A stretch of DNA of 12,538 nucleotides from the NCBI GenBank assembly GCA_019155205.2, contig JAHNZQ020000277.1, positions 987,691-1,000,228 on the forward strand, in the 5' to 3' direction. Shown piece by piece: positions 1-8,377 of the stretch. Made by a program: the position numbers and the translations under genes. Each line of letters begins with the position of its first letter. The first letter of the stretch is position 1. The notes under the pieces were generated by a model that ran no database searches, was not told the origin of the DNA, and saw only the letters and a program-made list of their open reading frames with translations. The stretch comes from Gracilaria vermiculophylla. Lineage: Eukaryota; Rhodophyta; Florideophyceae; Gracilariales; Gracilariaceae.

Positions 1-256
1 CCCTCCGTGGAGGTTTTCTTCGGACCTTTGCCGGTTCACTAAATTCAGGTTAGCCATACTTCTGAGAACGATTAATGTCGCAAGTGCGATTCGCGTCCGT
101 CTGCGCCGTGAATTCCAGAGTAACCGACCCGGCATGTGTCGCGTGCCATGGCGCAAGCGCGGCAGCCACGCGTGGCCCACTGGCTACAGTATGGGCGACG
201 ATTTGTGCCTGCCTTGCACAGTTGATTTAGTAATCTTCGCTACTTTACTTTTTTAG
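1..256. other. GC-rich stretch without a recognised gene
   Basis: No gene is recognised here. The minus strand stays open in one frame over roughly the first 180 bases, but the translation is rich in Arg and matches no family I know. It lies just downstream, in the minus direction, of the integrase remnant that breaks off at 257. It could be the rest of that integrase in a shifted frame, or unrelated flanking DNA. One minus-strand frame reads EFTAQTDAN near 110-85, roughly where an integrase carries its conserved Gln-Thr-(Asn/Asp)-Gly motif. The match is too short to call. Confidence 0.4.
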
Positions 257-660
257 TTACATAAACCATTTGGGTCCGAAAGCTACGGTACTTAGGGCAA
301 CGGCACTTCGGCTGTCGGGCCCAGGAAACTGCATCAAGTAAGATCTTTGGTCTAAACTTGCCGCCAACTTGGTGTCTCTCTCCACCTTGGAGAAGTACGC
401 CATGGACTACGATATCGAACCGCCTGTGACGCCCAGAAACATTGTCTAGACTCTTCCACACTTCTTCCAGGGTCGCCGTCGTAGGAGGTTATCTCCACCA
501 AGTCTCCGGTTTACCTCTTTTCGACAACGTCCGCCGCCAGCTTAAAGCGGCTTGCCCGATACCCGCGCGGCCTCATATGATAGCTGGCCACGCTGAGATA
601 GCCCGACATATTGCAAGGAAATTTCATCGTACTTACGGAGACTGCCTCAAGCACAGGACG
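257..660 (-). pseudogene. Gypsy A integrase remnant (N-terminal zinc region and start of core)
   Basis: The integrase would insert the cDNA copy into the host chromosome. In the frame ending at 257, minus-strand residues read AYFSKVERDTKL (about 400-365) and later AFGPKWFM (just before the TAA at 257-259). Spacing and residues resemble the core of gypsy integrases, where D-x-FSK follows the first catalytic Asp and YGPPK-W-(L/M)-SDNG carries the second. Just upstream, in another frame, LEEVWKSLDNVSG (about 475-435) looks like the strand holding the first catalytic Asp, with IVVH following. At least one frameshift separates these parts. The reading fails right after FM, before the second catalytic Asp, so the copy is truncated or scrambled there. 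The region up to 660 should hold the His-His-Cys-Cys domain, but I cannot see its four ligands, so that part is uncertain. Confidence 0.6.
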
Positions 661-849
661 TGCTGGATTCTCGATTTATCCACTCGTCTTTCTTTTGCAC
701 TCCCGCCGACGTCTTGGCTCCGGAGTTCGGCCTGGCTGGCGTACCTCGCCCGAAGAAGGATCTGCCCCTGAACCACCTCGTGAAAGGGGGGTTTGAACAT
801 CCTTCTCGGTAGTTTTCCCTTTAGGGTATTGCTTTACAGTATCCTCTGA
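661..849. other. Junction between gypsy A integrase and Tc1/mariner remnant
   Basis: No gene is recognised. On the minus strand a short stretch reads VQKKDEWINRESS around 700-660, which could be the variable linker that precedes integrase in gypsy pol. The plus-strand frames here are open for about 110 codons (442-771) but look like shadows of the GC-rich integrase sequence. The break between retrotransposon and transposon should lie at about 790-850. I could not identify a TA target duplication or an inverted repeat end. Confidence 0.35.
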
Positions 850-1298
850 ATGATGAAATTAGTGTGGTCGATGCGGGAAACATCATATTGTTCTTCTGTA
901 ATGTGAGTGAGAAGATTGATAAGAGAGAAAATGTATTGGCCACTATGCACGAGCCATACCGTATTGAATGCATGTAGAGAAGTTTGTTTTCCAAGATGAT
1001 AACGGACCGTTACACATAATCTATATTGGTGATAGGAAGGCTTTTAGAAGCAAACATAAAGGTAAGAGAATGGGAAGCGGACGCACCGGACATCAAACCT
1101 ATTGGAAATATATGGTGACTTTTTTCAAGAATGGTGCATGGCCATGGAAGGCAGTCTATCACAGTTTAAGATTTGAAGCACGGTATTTAGAATTACTATG
1201 ATAATGGTTCATTTTCCACACTAAGTGGCTACATTAATTCATTGCCGAAACGGTTTATTAGCGTTATGTATCAATAAGGAGGAAATCCAAGCTACTGA
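850..1298 (+). pseudogene. Tc1/mariner DD34E transposase, C-terminal half, broken
   Basis: This is a cut-and-paste transposase of the Tc1/mariner superfamily, here only its C-terminal part. Landmarks in order are: KLVWS (about 856-870); VSEKIDKRENV from 903; FQDDNGPLH at 989-1015, which holds the second catalytic Asp at 998-1000; WEADAPDIKPIGNIW at 1071-1115, corresponding to the family's W-P-x-x-S-P-D-L-N-P-I-E-N-x-W box; and the family's C-terminal signature as YINSLPKRF (1230-1256), then GGNPSY, then TGA at 1296-1298. The distance from the Asp to the position of the catalytic Glu is 103 bases, or 34 residues plus one base, which fits DD34E. The Glu itself is Gly here (GGA, 1104-1106). The reading moves through three frames and meets stops at 1116 and at TAA after MYQ. 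The N-terminal helix-turn-helix domains and first catalytic Asp are missing. It runs opposite to the surrounding gypsy A. Confidence 0.85.
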
Positions 1299-1559
1299 GT
1301 CGGCAAAATACACTTCAAGTCGATACAGTTGTTATGTTTTTGAAATTATTTTGCAACTTCAATTTACTTGAGAACATGATATTGTAGTCGCACAGTACCG
1401 AACTTACGATTGTTTTACTTTAGCAGCAATGTGGTATGATTATGAAACAGACTGAAAGTAAGGATATTAAAAATACAGACGCTTCAATATGAAGAAAAAC
1501 TGGAATTCTTGAGACAAAATGGACTATAGTGTAGCAAGATTGTAAAAATTGTTCGAATA
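1299..1559. other. Non-coding tail of the Tc1/mariner remnant and junction
   Basis: This AT-rich stretch between the transposase stop and the point where gypsy A RNase H becomes readable (about 1560) is probably the 3' untranslated end of the DNA transposon. A minus-strand frame runs open through it and on into the RNase H region, but its residues match neither RNase H nor anything else I recognise. No inverted repeat partner near 800-850 could be found by eye. Confidence 0.4.
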
Positions 1560-3720
1560 CCATACTTTGGCGGAATGACCCGTGATTACGGTGAAGTGCA
1601 CTCCGGTTAGAAAGAGACGGAGTGTGTAGAGCGCCCACAGCAAGGCAAGGCACTCCTTCTCTGAAATGGAATAGTTCCTCTCGTGAACTCTGAGAGTCCT
1701 GGACCAATATCCGAATGGTTTGCGCTCTCCTTTTGGGCTTGTATGAAACAGTGGACAAAACACTTCGTGGTCGCTGGAATCTGAATCCACGGAGTAAGAG
1801 AGGCGTAGCTTGGGGAGTGATAAGATTGGAGTTGTTTTGACTGCCCTGATCAGGGAATGAAAAGCAGGCGACCGTCTGGTGGTGAATGGCGAGAGCTTCG
1901 ACGGCTGCCATTTCTGCTGTACCGCGTTAAGCGGGGCAGCGGTATACGAAAAACGCTGTACGAAACGTTGATAGAAGTTGACTAGTCCAAGAAAGTATCT
2001 CAATTCCATTTGCGTCCGGGGTTTTTGGGCCTCAGCGAGGCACTTGAATCGAAATATTCCGATCACAAGCCGTGCGGGACGGATGATGTGATGCAAATAG
2101 ATTATAATATCTTTAGAGAATTCATACTTTTTGAGCTTCGGGGTAATACCTGCATCATGCATTACCGTTATCGCGTTTTTCAAATGGTTGAGATGATCAT
2201 CTAAGTGTTTGGAGAAGATGATTAAGTCGTCCAGGTACACAAGGCAAGTCCGCTATTCGAAGCGGTTCATGAGGACATCGATAGTCTTTTGAAACGTTGC
2301 GGGAGCATTGGTCAGAACAAATGGTATCTACTTGAATCGGTAGGGTCCAGCGTGGCATACAAATGCCATTTTGTCACGGTCTTCCTCCCTGACGGGGACC
2401 TGCCAGTATCCCCAATCGGTCTCGAGAGCCATAAACATAGTAACATCACCGTAGGAGTCTTTTCACTCGTCCATAAGAGGGTAGGGCAGGTATCCCGGAT
2501 AGTCGCGGCATTATGCCGGCCGTAGTCTGTGCACAATCTTCATGACAAATCCAATTTTAGCGCAAGGACCACAGAGGAGACCCCCGGAGATAGTGCTGGC
2601 TGTATGAATCCGGCATGGAGCATGCGCTCCATGTGGAACTCTTCCTCCTTTCGAGCCTTTGCCTCAGTCCTGTAGAGAGTTTTCGCGATTTTCCGAGTGC
2701 TCGGCTCCCAATCTATCCGAAATTCGACTCAACTAATCTTGCCTAGCGAACCATCCCATATCGGGGTAGAGTTCGGCAATATTGCGCGGAAACGCTCCCG
2801 ATGCGAGGCGGGCCCATGGGACAAGTCCAATTCTTCGAGAGCTCTCACGGGGTCAATCCGATCATAGCTCGTCGGAAATGGGGTCGGGGAGGCAGGAATA
2901 ATCTGGTGACATGGCTTTCCCGTTTTCTCAGTACCTTCTAGTAGATCGGTGATTCCGCTGTGGGCAGAGTTCACCTCCGCATCGGGCGCCTTTCCGTCTT
3001 CCGCCATCACGAGGAAAAGTACCTGGACGGCCATAACCCTTGTGCGGATCATCGCGAATAGATTTGGCGTGACGGAACCAACCACTTGATATTTAACCAG
3101 ATACTGTGTTTTGTCGCCGAGATTCGTTATAAAGATCCCGAATGGGCAGTTTGGCACGATTTGCACGATTTCATTTGCATCTTCGAGGCGACTCTGCTAA
3201 TACAACGATGTTGCCGGCTGAACAACCCTCGAACCGTGCTGACGGGAGTTGACCTGAACAAGGACCTGCGTGGCGGGGGTTATCGTCACTAATGCCGCGC
3301 TGCGAAGCTTGGTCGACACCCGGGTTTCCGGCGGCGCATTATGCGCGGTAGACAGACGCACCTGCTTTTTAGTATCCCGCCAAAGCGGGTGTCGGACGAT
3401 GGGGATTTGAGACCCGTATTCAAACTCCTACTGATTCAGAAGAGGGCCGACAGTCTCTACAAACCTATCGCAGTAGTCGAATCCGAGGATCATGGGCGTG
3501 GCCAGAGAACGGCACACAATAAGAGTGAGCTTAACCACCAATCTTCTCAATTGCACAACTCTATCAATGGTCCTAACCGTTTGTAACGGATTGTTCTTCA
3601 CGTCCGAGACTTCCAGTACCGCATCTGTGCAAATTTGAGACTACAGAAGAGGAAATAGTACCTTATTGACAACGAAATTAGGCCCAGCTCCAGTGTCAAG
3701 GACCGAAAGGAAATCGCACT
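1560..3720 (-). pseudogene. pol: Gypsy A pol: protease, reverse transcriptase and RNase H, broken
   Basis: This part of pol matures the polyprotein, copies the RNA to DNA and degrades the template. Reading leftward in one frame from about 3715, the protease shows VLDTGAGPNFVV, its catalytic Asp-Thr-Gly at 3689-3697, and a C-terminal MILGFDYCDRF segment (about 3493-3461). After a linker, reverse transcriptase begins near 2650, with CTDYGRHNAATIRD from 2533, WGYWQVPVREEDRDK, NAPATFQ and the catalytic YLDD at 2226-2237. RNase H follows with YSVDSDSSDHEV (first Asp at 1785-1787), GYWSRTL and EKECLALLWAL. One frameshift sits near 2490, between RDTCP and the following strand, and about eight in-frame stops occur. 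Two catalytic residues are changed: the first reverse transcriptase Asp is Glu (2421-2423) and the last RNase H Asp is Gly (ITGHSA, 1578-1580). The match ends at about 1560, so the RNase H tail is lost. Confidence 0.93.
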
Positions 3721-4199
3721 ATATACTGCAAGCGCAGTCCGAGATCAGCGTAAACCCTACAGTTTCGCTTCGCCATCACTAAGACTCTATCTGGGTGTAG
3801 ACTATGCTTTATCCATCTCCACGGTCGACGCAGAACATCTAAGTGCTCAGAGTTCGCGTCTACGGTATCTTTCCTCGAGAAACGTTTCACCTAGGAGCAA
3901 TGTAGAGGCGCCTCGGGCGTCGTCAGCTTCATCTTTGAGGACTACTGTCTCTGTGGGGAGGCTCCTAAACTTATTTTCCCTGAACGTGCTTCACTTCGTG
4001 CTGGTTCCTCCAGCACAAGTGTGTCATTGTGTTAGGGGCGATTTTTGGCTCGAGCGGCGTAGGTGGGATTTTCATGGCGGTCGGCAAATGATCCTGTAGT
4101 TTCTGGCGTCAGCTACTGGTGCGCAAGCGAGGTGTGAGCCAGCGCGGCAGGGAAATCCGTTTTTGTACGTTAATACGACAACATCAGCACTACTGCTGC
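3721..4199 (-). other. Spacer between gypsy A gag and protease
   Basis: On the minus strand this lies between the gag zinc knuckle and the protease. Short open stretches exist in all three minus frames, the longest at 3890-3696, which overlaps the protease start in a different frame, but none shows a known motif. Ty3/gypsy elements often have a low-complexity, fast-evolving linker here, and several frameshifts would make it unreadable. I see no separate gene. Confidence 0.4.
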
Positions 4200-4645
4200 C
4201 TTTTTTACCGGGATAGGGATTTGTAATGGGTAGCCTGCTCCTTCATCTTCTTTTAAGGAAGAGAGCAGTGCGGAGAGGTGTGTCCACAAATAACGCACAA
4301 ATTTCCGACAACTCCAGATGGATGAAGTGTAGGAGTGGCGTACTAGTTTTCGACGGACCGACTAGGATTCCAGTTATCAGCCCAATCAGGACGCTGAAAC
4401 CTCTTCATTCCGTTTGCATAAGTTAAAAAAGCGGTTCGGGATAGGCCATTGCCCTGATAGAGAGCCTGTGCCCTCTGCAGAGCTCCCGTTGCTGTAGCAC
4501 ACAAATCTTTCGTTTTCGACGGTAAATCCAATGCCGTTACTGACCAAACATCATCGTCAAGGCGGTTAACGCTGTCATGACCCAGTTCAGGAGTACCACT
4601 GGCACCCGGTGAAAGGTAGGAGGTCTCTGAACCAAACATTAGCAC
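4200..4645 (-). pseudogene. gag: Gypsy A gag C-terminal part with probable zinc knuckle
   Basis: This would be the structural protein that packages the element RNA into virus-like particles. A minus-strand frame is open for 100 codons (4645-4343), breaks at a TAG, and continues in the same frame into CVICGHTSPHC (4265-4297), then SLP, a stop, and KKMKEQATHYKSLSR. The two Cys separated by two residues, the Gly, a later His and Cys, and the basic run after them look like an eroded CCHC nucleocapsid knuckle, although the spacing after the second Cys is one residue off the usual CX2CX4HX4C and the last Cys directly follows the His. The position upstream of the protease on the same strand and in the same frame supports gag. 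The 100-codon part matches no gag motif I can name, so its assignment is by position. Confidence 0.5.
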
Positions 4646-4811
4646 CTACGATGGAGAGAAATGATTTGCATCAGACATTTAGCATGCTAGGCATTACATA
4701 CGGGAGATAGCGAGTGATGGGCGTAAAACGTACAAAAATAAACTTCCTAGCGTGGAGACAGTTTGATCTTTTCACACAGATAATTGTAAAATAACAGTAC
4801 GGAAAGCATAA
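4646..4811. other. Junction between gypsy A gag and pogo-like remnant
   Basis: No gene is recognised. The minus-strand gag frame meets a stop just beyond 4645, and the plus-strand transposase becomes readable from 4812. The breakpoint between the two elements, any terminal inverted repeat and the TA duplication expected of a pogo-like element should lie here, but none could be identified by eye. Confidence 0.35.
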
Positions 4812-5684
4812 AATCAAAACCATAAGTACTTACGCGGGGGGAAAGTTGATCAGGTGGGTAATTCAGTGAAGCACCTGAAAGCGCTGCAAGGAAAGCACTC
4901 GGATATGTCAAAAAACCCTAACAAAATTTGGAAGCTGGGCGATACGGCCGTTAATGCAGCTTATGGAAAACGAGTGAGGGTGTTTTCAAGTGCACGCACA
5001 AATTGAGAGGGAAGGCGTCACAATATAAATGATAATGGAACCCACTTTACTGCAGTCGTAGCTATATCTGCCTCTTGTTTGACTGCATCTCGGTGCTTTG
5101 AAGCCACCGGGAGAATGAAATGCCGCGATAAAAAAAAGCCAATCAATGCTGCAAGCAAACCAAAGCTTCCCACAAGGCTGCAATGGATGACTGATGTAGA
5201 TTGGTTACCCTAACACAAACAAATGTTCACCACTGCAAAGGGGTTCATGACAATGGAAGTGATGCCAGAACTCGTTCAAAACCTCAATGAGTTTGTGCGA
5301 AAGACAGTACCATTGTATCTGCCAGTTTTGATATTGCTGGATGGGCACAGCTCCCGGAGGGGGGACGAATGGATCGTTTACTGCCAAGATACAAATATAA
5401 CTGTTTTACAGCTGCCCGCGAAACTCTCGCACTTTCTGCAGCCATGCAATGTGTCCATAAACATGAGATAAAAGAGTTATAAGAGGAAAGTCAGAGACAT
5501 ACTTGTTCAAACGGGGCTTTATAGCAATGCGAATATTTCGTTTAAGATCCAGATGGGTGTCGAAGGCTTCAAGTATCTTAACCACCATATTGCTAAACAC
5601 ACCTTCATTGATTCGGGTATATGGCCGATAGGGATCCAGTTCTTCGAGAACCTACGACGCAGACTCAACGATAAAGCACTATAA
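4812..5684 (+). pseudogene. Pogo-like (DDE_1) transposase, catalytic core, broken
   Basis: This is a DDE_1 superfamily transposase of the pogo/Tigger/jerky type, which would cut and reinsert its own element. One reading frame runs from 4812 to the TAA at 5682-5684 with only three internal stops (TGA 5004, TAA 5211, TAA 5469). Landmarks are NPNKIWKLGDTAVNAAYGKR (4914-4973), the strand that normally carries the first catalytic Asp; a segment GTHFTAVVAISAS; then LILLDGHSS with the second Asp at 5340-5342; LPAKLSHFLQPCNVSI with the third position at 5448-5450; and SGIWPI near the end. The second-to-third spacing is 35 residues, usual for this group. The first Asp is Gly (4938-4940; an Asp follows it) and the third is Asn, so the enzyme is dead even without the stops. 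The N-terminal DNA-binding domain is absent or unreadable. Confidence 0.88.
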
Positions 5685-6185
5685 TCAGATGACAGTAGTC
5701 AAAAAGAACAAGGAAAGTTTGCAGATGACTTTACGGACTAGCGATCGCGCAGTCTACCATGAATTCTAAAAGATCATTGAGCGCGAGAAATTTCCGATCC
5801 CAGGCCATTGCCAAATCGAGCAGATGCTACAAGAAACCCGTTCCGCTCATCGTATTCTTTGGGAAGCTACGCCACTTCAGGCACCTGTTTGTAGTGGTAG
5901 AAAGAGCAATGTCGAATCTTGTGGAGCATCGGCCGCTATTCTCACCAATCGTATGTTAATGGGCGATATTATAAACATGAACAATATTGTGAAGAACTGC
6001 GGCAGTTTTGGAAGCAGTGGCTAGACAAAAGTAAGACGCTAACGCCATAATTATAGTGGAGTTGAATAGAATCAAGTCAGAGATGCGAATGACGATATTC
6101 CAATAAAAGAAGCCCGGAGTCGTCGCCAAGGCATTGCAAAAGGAGGCGGGAAAGTTAAAGAGTCGGCGGCAAGCGCTGTGCACGC
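5685..6185 (+). pseudogene. Probable C-terminal extension of the pogo-like transposase
   Basis: Beyond the core stop the plus strand still looks coding, but in shifting frames. The core frame continues as DDSSQKEQGKFADD to about 5740. A second frame carries a Glu- and Arg-rich segment from about 5720, with one TAA at 5763, to about 6022 (for example RILWEATPLQAP and ILTNRMLMGDIINMNNI). A third frame gives EVARQ-like helical sequence and VELNRIKSEMRM (about 6055-6095), then ALQKEAGKLKSRRQAL (about 6130-6180). Long charged C-terminal tails are common in pogo-like transposases, and the smooth hand-over suggests one protein with two frameshifts. I know no named domain in it. It might instead be a neighbouring gene fragment. 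Confidence 0.45.
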
Positions 6186-6450
6186 CCTCCTGGGTTTAGC
6201 GTGAGATTGCTGAGCTCGGGAGCCGAAGTGAGCGGGTGTCCGAGGTTTGAAAGATTACCCCCTGTGTCCAATTTGGGAAGCCAGATTCAAAACGCGTCAA
6301 GTCAAACCTGTTTCTTTTGCGGTCGAAAGCAAGATCTTGACGCTCCAAAATTTTTGACAAATATCCCCCTTGAGAGGGATGCTCTGTACCTTGCAATGCT
6401 ATCTTGTGAAACTTTACTCCACCTTTTACACTGTTTATTTTCTTAAGGAG
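6186..6450 (+). other. Unassigned open stretch with a CFFC motif
   Basis: A plus-strand frame is open from 6201 to 6446 (81 codons from a GTG-class start). It has no family match that I recognise. It contains TCFFCGRKQD, a Cys-X2-Cys-Gly pair, but no second metal-ligand pair is evident within it. Another plus frame over the same bases continues the charged character of the preceding transposase tail with two stops (REIAELGSRSERVSEV and onward). It is therefore unclear whether this is the transposase tail, a chance open frame or something else. No ATG begins it convincingly. Confidence 0.2.
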
Positions 6451-6459
6451 ATAGTTATT

Positions 6460-8377
6460 GGACGCCTTCGATCTTTAGAGCTTTCCCATTTCTTAGAGAA
6501 TCTGTCTTGCGGAGTATAGATTTGAAATAATCTTCAAAATCAAGACACAGAACATAGAGAGGGACTCTTGGTTTCATTTACTTACCGAGAAAGACTCAAA
6601 ACCTGAATAGCTTGACTATATCAAGTACTTCTCCGCGGAATAATCCTACTCGGAAACATTGAACGCGATGGAGCAAGGCTTTTCAAAAAATGGGTACTCT
6701 ACTGCTGATCTTGAGGATGTGTTCGAGACATGCACAAACGTGACACAGTATCACCGTAACAAAAAATAAGTCACCAATCCATCCGGGAAATATTATCCCG
6801 GTAAAACATGCTAGTCCGTTTTGCAGGTAAACAGAAGACCATAGTAACTTCGGAGACTTAGTTCGTTTTGGTGAAAAAAATCAAGTACTTCTTCTATAAC
6901 GGTGATGGAAACCAAAACGTTCATATGACTACTCTTCTGTAGAGGTGCGTGTTACGTAGGTAACACCACGCACAGATAAAGGTTTACGCAGCTCATAAAT
7001 AATTCTACTCGGCCCTCATTGGCGATATTTATCGGCCCCAAATGCCCCGATGGGTTAAATGATATTTTGGTTTTGTACGAAATAAGCCAAGACCAATCTC
7101 GTGTTCCGCAAAAATATTTCGAAGCTCTCCCTCATGATCTCAAAGCAACACCTTGAGTTCGTGGACACTGATACTGTCATTTTACTACTCACTACCAAAT
7201 GAAAAACATTCTCTACTACATATTACGGAGAGATACCCGAAAGTGATTTGAAATCCCTCTCTGGAAAGAATAACGGCCCATGTAGAGTCGAACGTAAATT
7301 ACACGCATTAATTCTTCATAAATGGCACAAAAATGGAGTTACGATCCTGTACTGAGAAACAAATCGAGTCGAAGGACTCCCAAAATGCAGTTTTATAGAA
7401 GAGTGAGCTGAGTACATATTTTTCTGACATATGCCGTTAGTATTGGAGCTTCAAGTCTTATTTTTATTTCGTAGTCTAAGCTGAAATATTAGATCTTTAT
7501 TAATGCCAGTAAGCTGCAGTAGTTGGCGTATAGGATTTATCTATCGCATTACTGTAGCAACGTTGATGGTATAGAAATGGAGTCAAGCTGCACAACATAC
7601 ATCGGACATTGCGGGAGCTAACTCCCCCCCAACTGAGTAACGTAAGACAAATTTTGGTTGAGGTCCGTACCTCTGCAGTTGGTACAGTCTACCGGGAGGA
7701 TAGCCAGCTACCTCATTTGTTTCACTGTTTCTTGGGCGCCTGATTTGATCTAGCAACTTATTAACATTAGCCTCCTAGTCATCCTGTACCTACAGCTATT
7801 CAAGTGCGATTCTTTCCATTTTATGATACGAACTGAACTCTACTTAAACGGCGGAAGACAACTATGCCTCCTAGACCAGCCTGTGGTATCGAACGTACCC
7901 ACCAATTGTACGTATGCCACGTGGCATTCCAGAATTTCTCATCCTGGATGTAGACAAAAGGTTTTTAACGGCGTGTCATCTTTAATTTGATGAGAATTTA
8001 GAATGGACTAGCAGCAATGTTATTCTCTTTTTGGTTTTTACAAGTATTGATCACCGAAAGAGTTGCTAATTGTACGAAGAGGAAGAGGCGTTTGTGTGCA
8101 ACACAAATATTCACCAGAGCACAAGATTTTGACCACTTAAGCCGTCGCTCGTAACCAACCTGGCAGTGGTGCCTCTAAAACTACGAAAAATGATCATTAA
8201 AATACCATAGAAAGACATATTCAAATAGGAACAACTCACCGGTGGTTTCGACGAGAATTTTTATCAACGATATGGACCGGCATACATGTGCAATGGCTAG
8301 TGTATTTCAGGAGAGTAGTTGGATGCCAGAGACAGACATATGTAAGGATCTATTTAGATAATGGATGCCGTTAATGA
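6460..8377. other. AT-rich region with no recognised gene
   Basis: No open frame of 60 codons or more occurs on either strand over nearly 2 kb. Short translations were inspected for transposase, reverse transcriptase, gag and tRNA signatures and none was seen. It holds one clear hairpin (6945-6973) and a smaller inverted repeat at 6783-6801 (CCGGGA and TCCCGG around a 7-base loop). It may be intergenic DNA, an old non-autonomous element or an LTR whose partner is outside the window. Confidence 0.5.
6945..6973. repeat. Hairpin with 4-base loop
   Basis: GTGTTAC (6949-6955) and GTAACAC (6960-6966) are perfect inverted repeats around the loop GTAG (6956-6959). The stem extends outward by a further four pairs (GTGC 6945-6948 with GCAC 6970-6973) if a 3-base bulge (CAC, 6967-6969) is allowed. 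That gives eleven pairs in 29 bases. No T-run follows and no gene is adjacent, so a bacterial-type terminator is not implied. Confidence 0.6.

Larger units (their letters stand above)
257..4645 (-). mobile_element. Ty3/gypsy LTR retrotransposon remnant (gypsy A), interrupted
   Basis: This is the decayed internal region of a Ty3/gypsy element transcribed leftward. The domain order on the minus strand is gag with probable zinc knuckle, protease, reverse transcriptase, RNase H, integrase, which is the Ty3/gypsy order (integrase last) and not the copia order. A foreign Tc1/mariner segment on the plus strand (850-1298) lies between RNase H and integrase. No long terminal repeat or primer binding site could be placed: the left edge stops inside the integrase core, and right of gag the sequence changes to a pogo-like transposon. 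The element is dead, with stops in every domain, one frameshift in reverse transcriptase and several in integrase. Confidence 0.88.

Noticed and set aside
442..771. 109-codon plus-strand open frame
   Set aside because: It overlaps the gypsy A integrase and linker on the opposite strand, shows no motif, and is typical of shadow frames in GC-rich DNA.
1545..1562. TTGTTCGAATACC resembling a tRNA T-arm
   Set aside because: No cloverleaf arms or acceptor stem could be paired around it, and it sits at the transposon-retrotransposon junction.
1844..1855. 12-base palindrome CCCTGATCAGGG
   Set aside because: It lies inside RNase H coding sequence of gypsy A and is explained by the codons. Length is within chance.
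1420..1911. 163-codon minus-strand open frame
   Set aside because: Most of it is RNase H read in the wrong frame. The part beyond 1560 matches nothing.
6783..6801. CCGGGA ... TCCCGG inverted repeat
   Set aside because: Six pairs with a 7-base loop is common by chance and nothing adjacent gives it a role. Mentioned only as part of the gene-free region.
6620..6892. 13-base direct repeat ATCAAGTACTTCT at 6620-6632 and 6880-6892
   Set aside because: About one repeated 13-mer is expected by chance in a sequence of this length, and the flanks do not match.
7914..7927. 14-base perfect palindrome ATGCCACGTGGCAT containing a CACGTG box
   Set aside because: Palindromes of this length are expected about once per window, and no gene is nearby to regulate.
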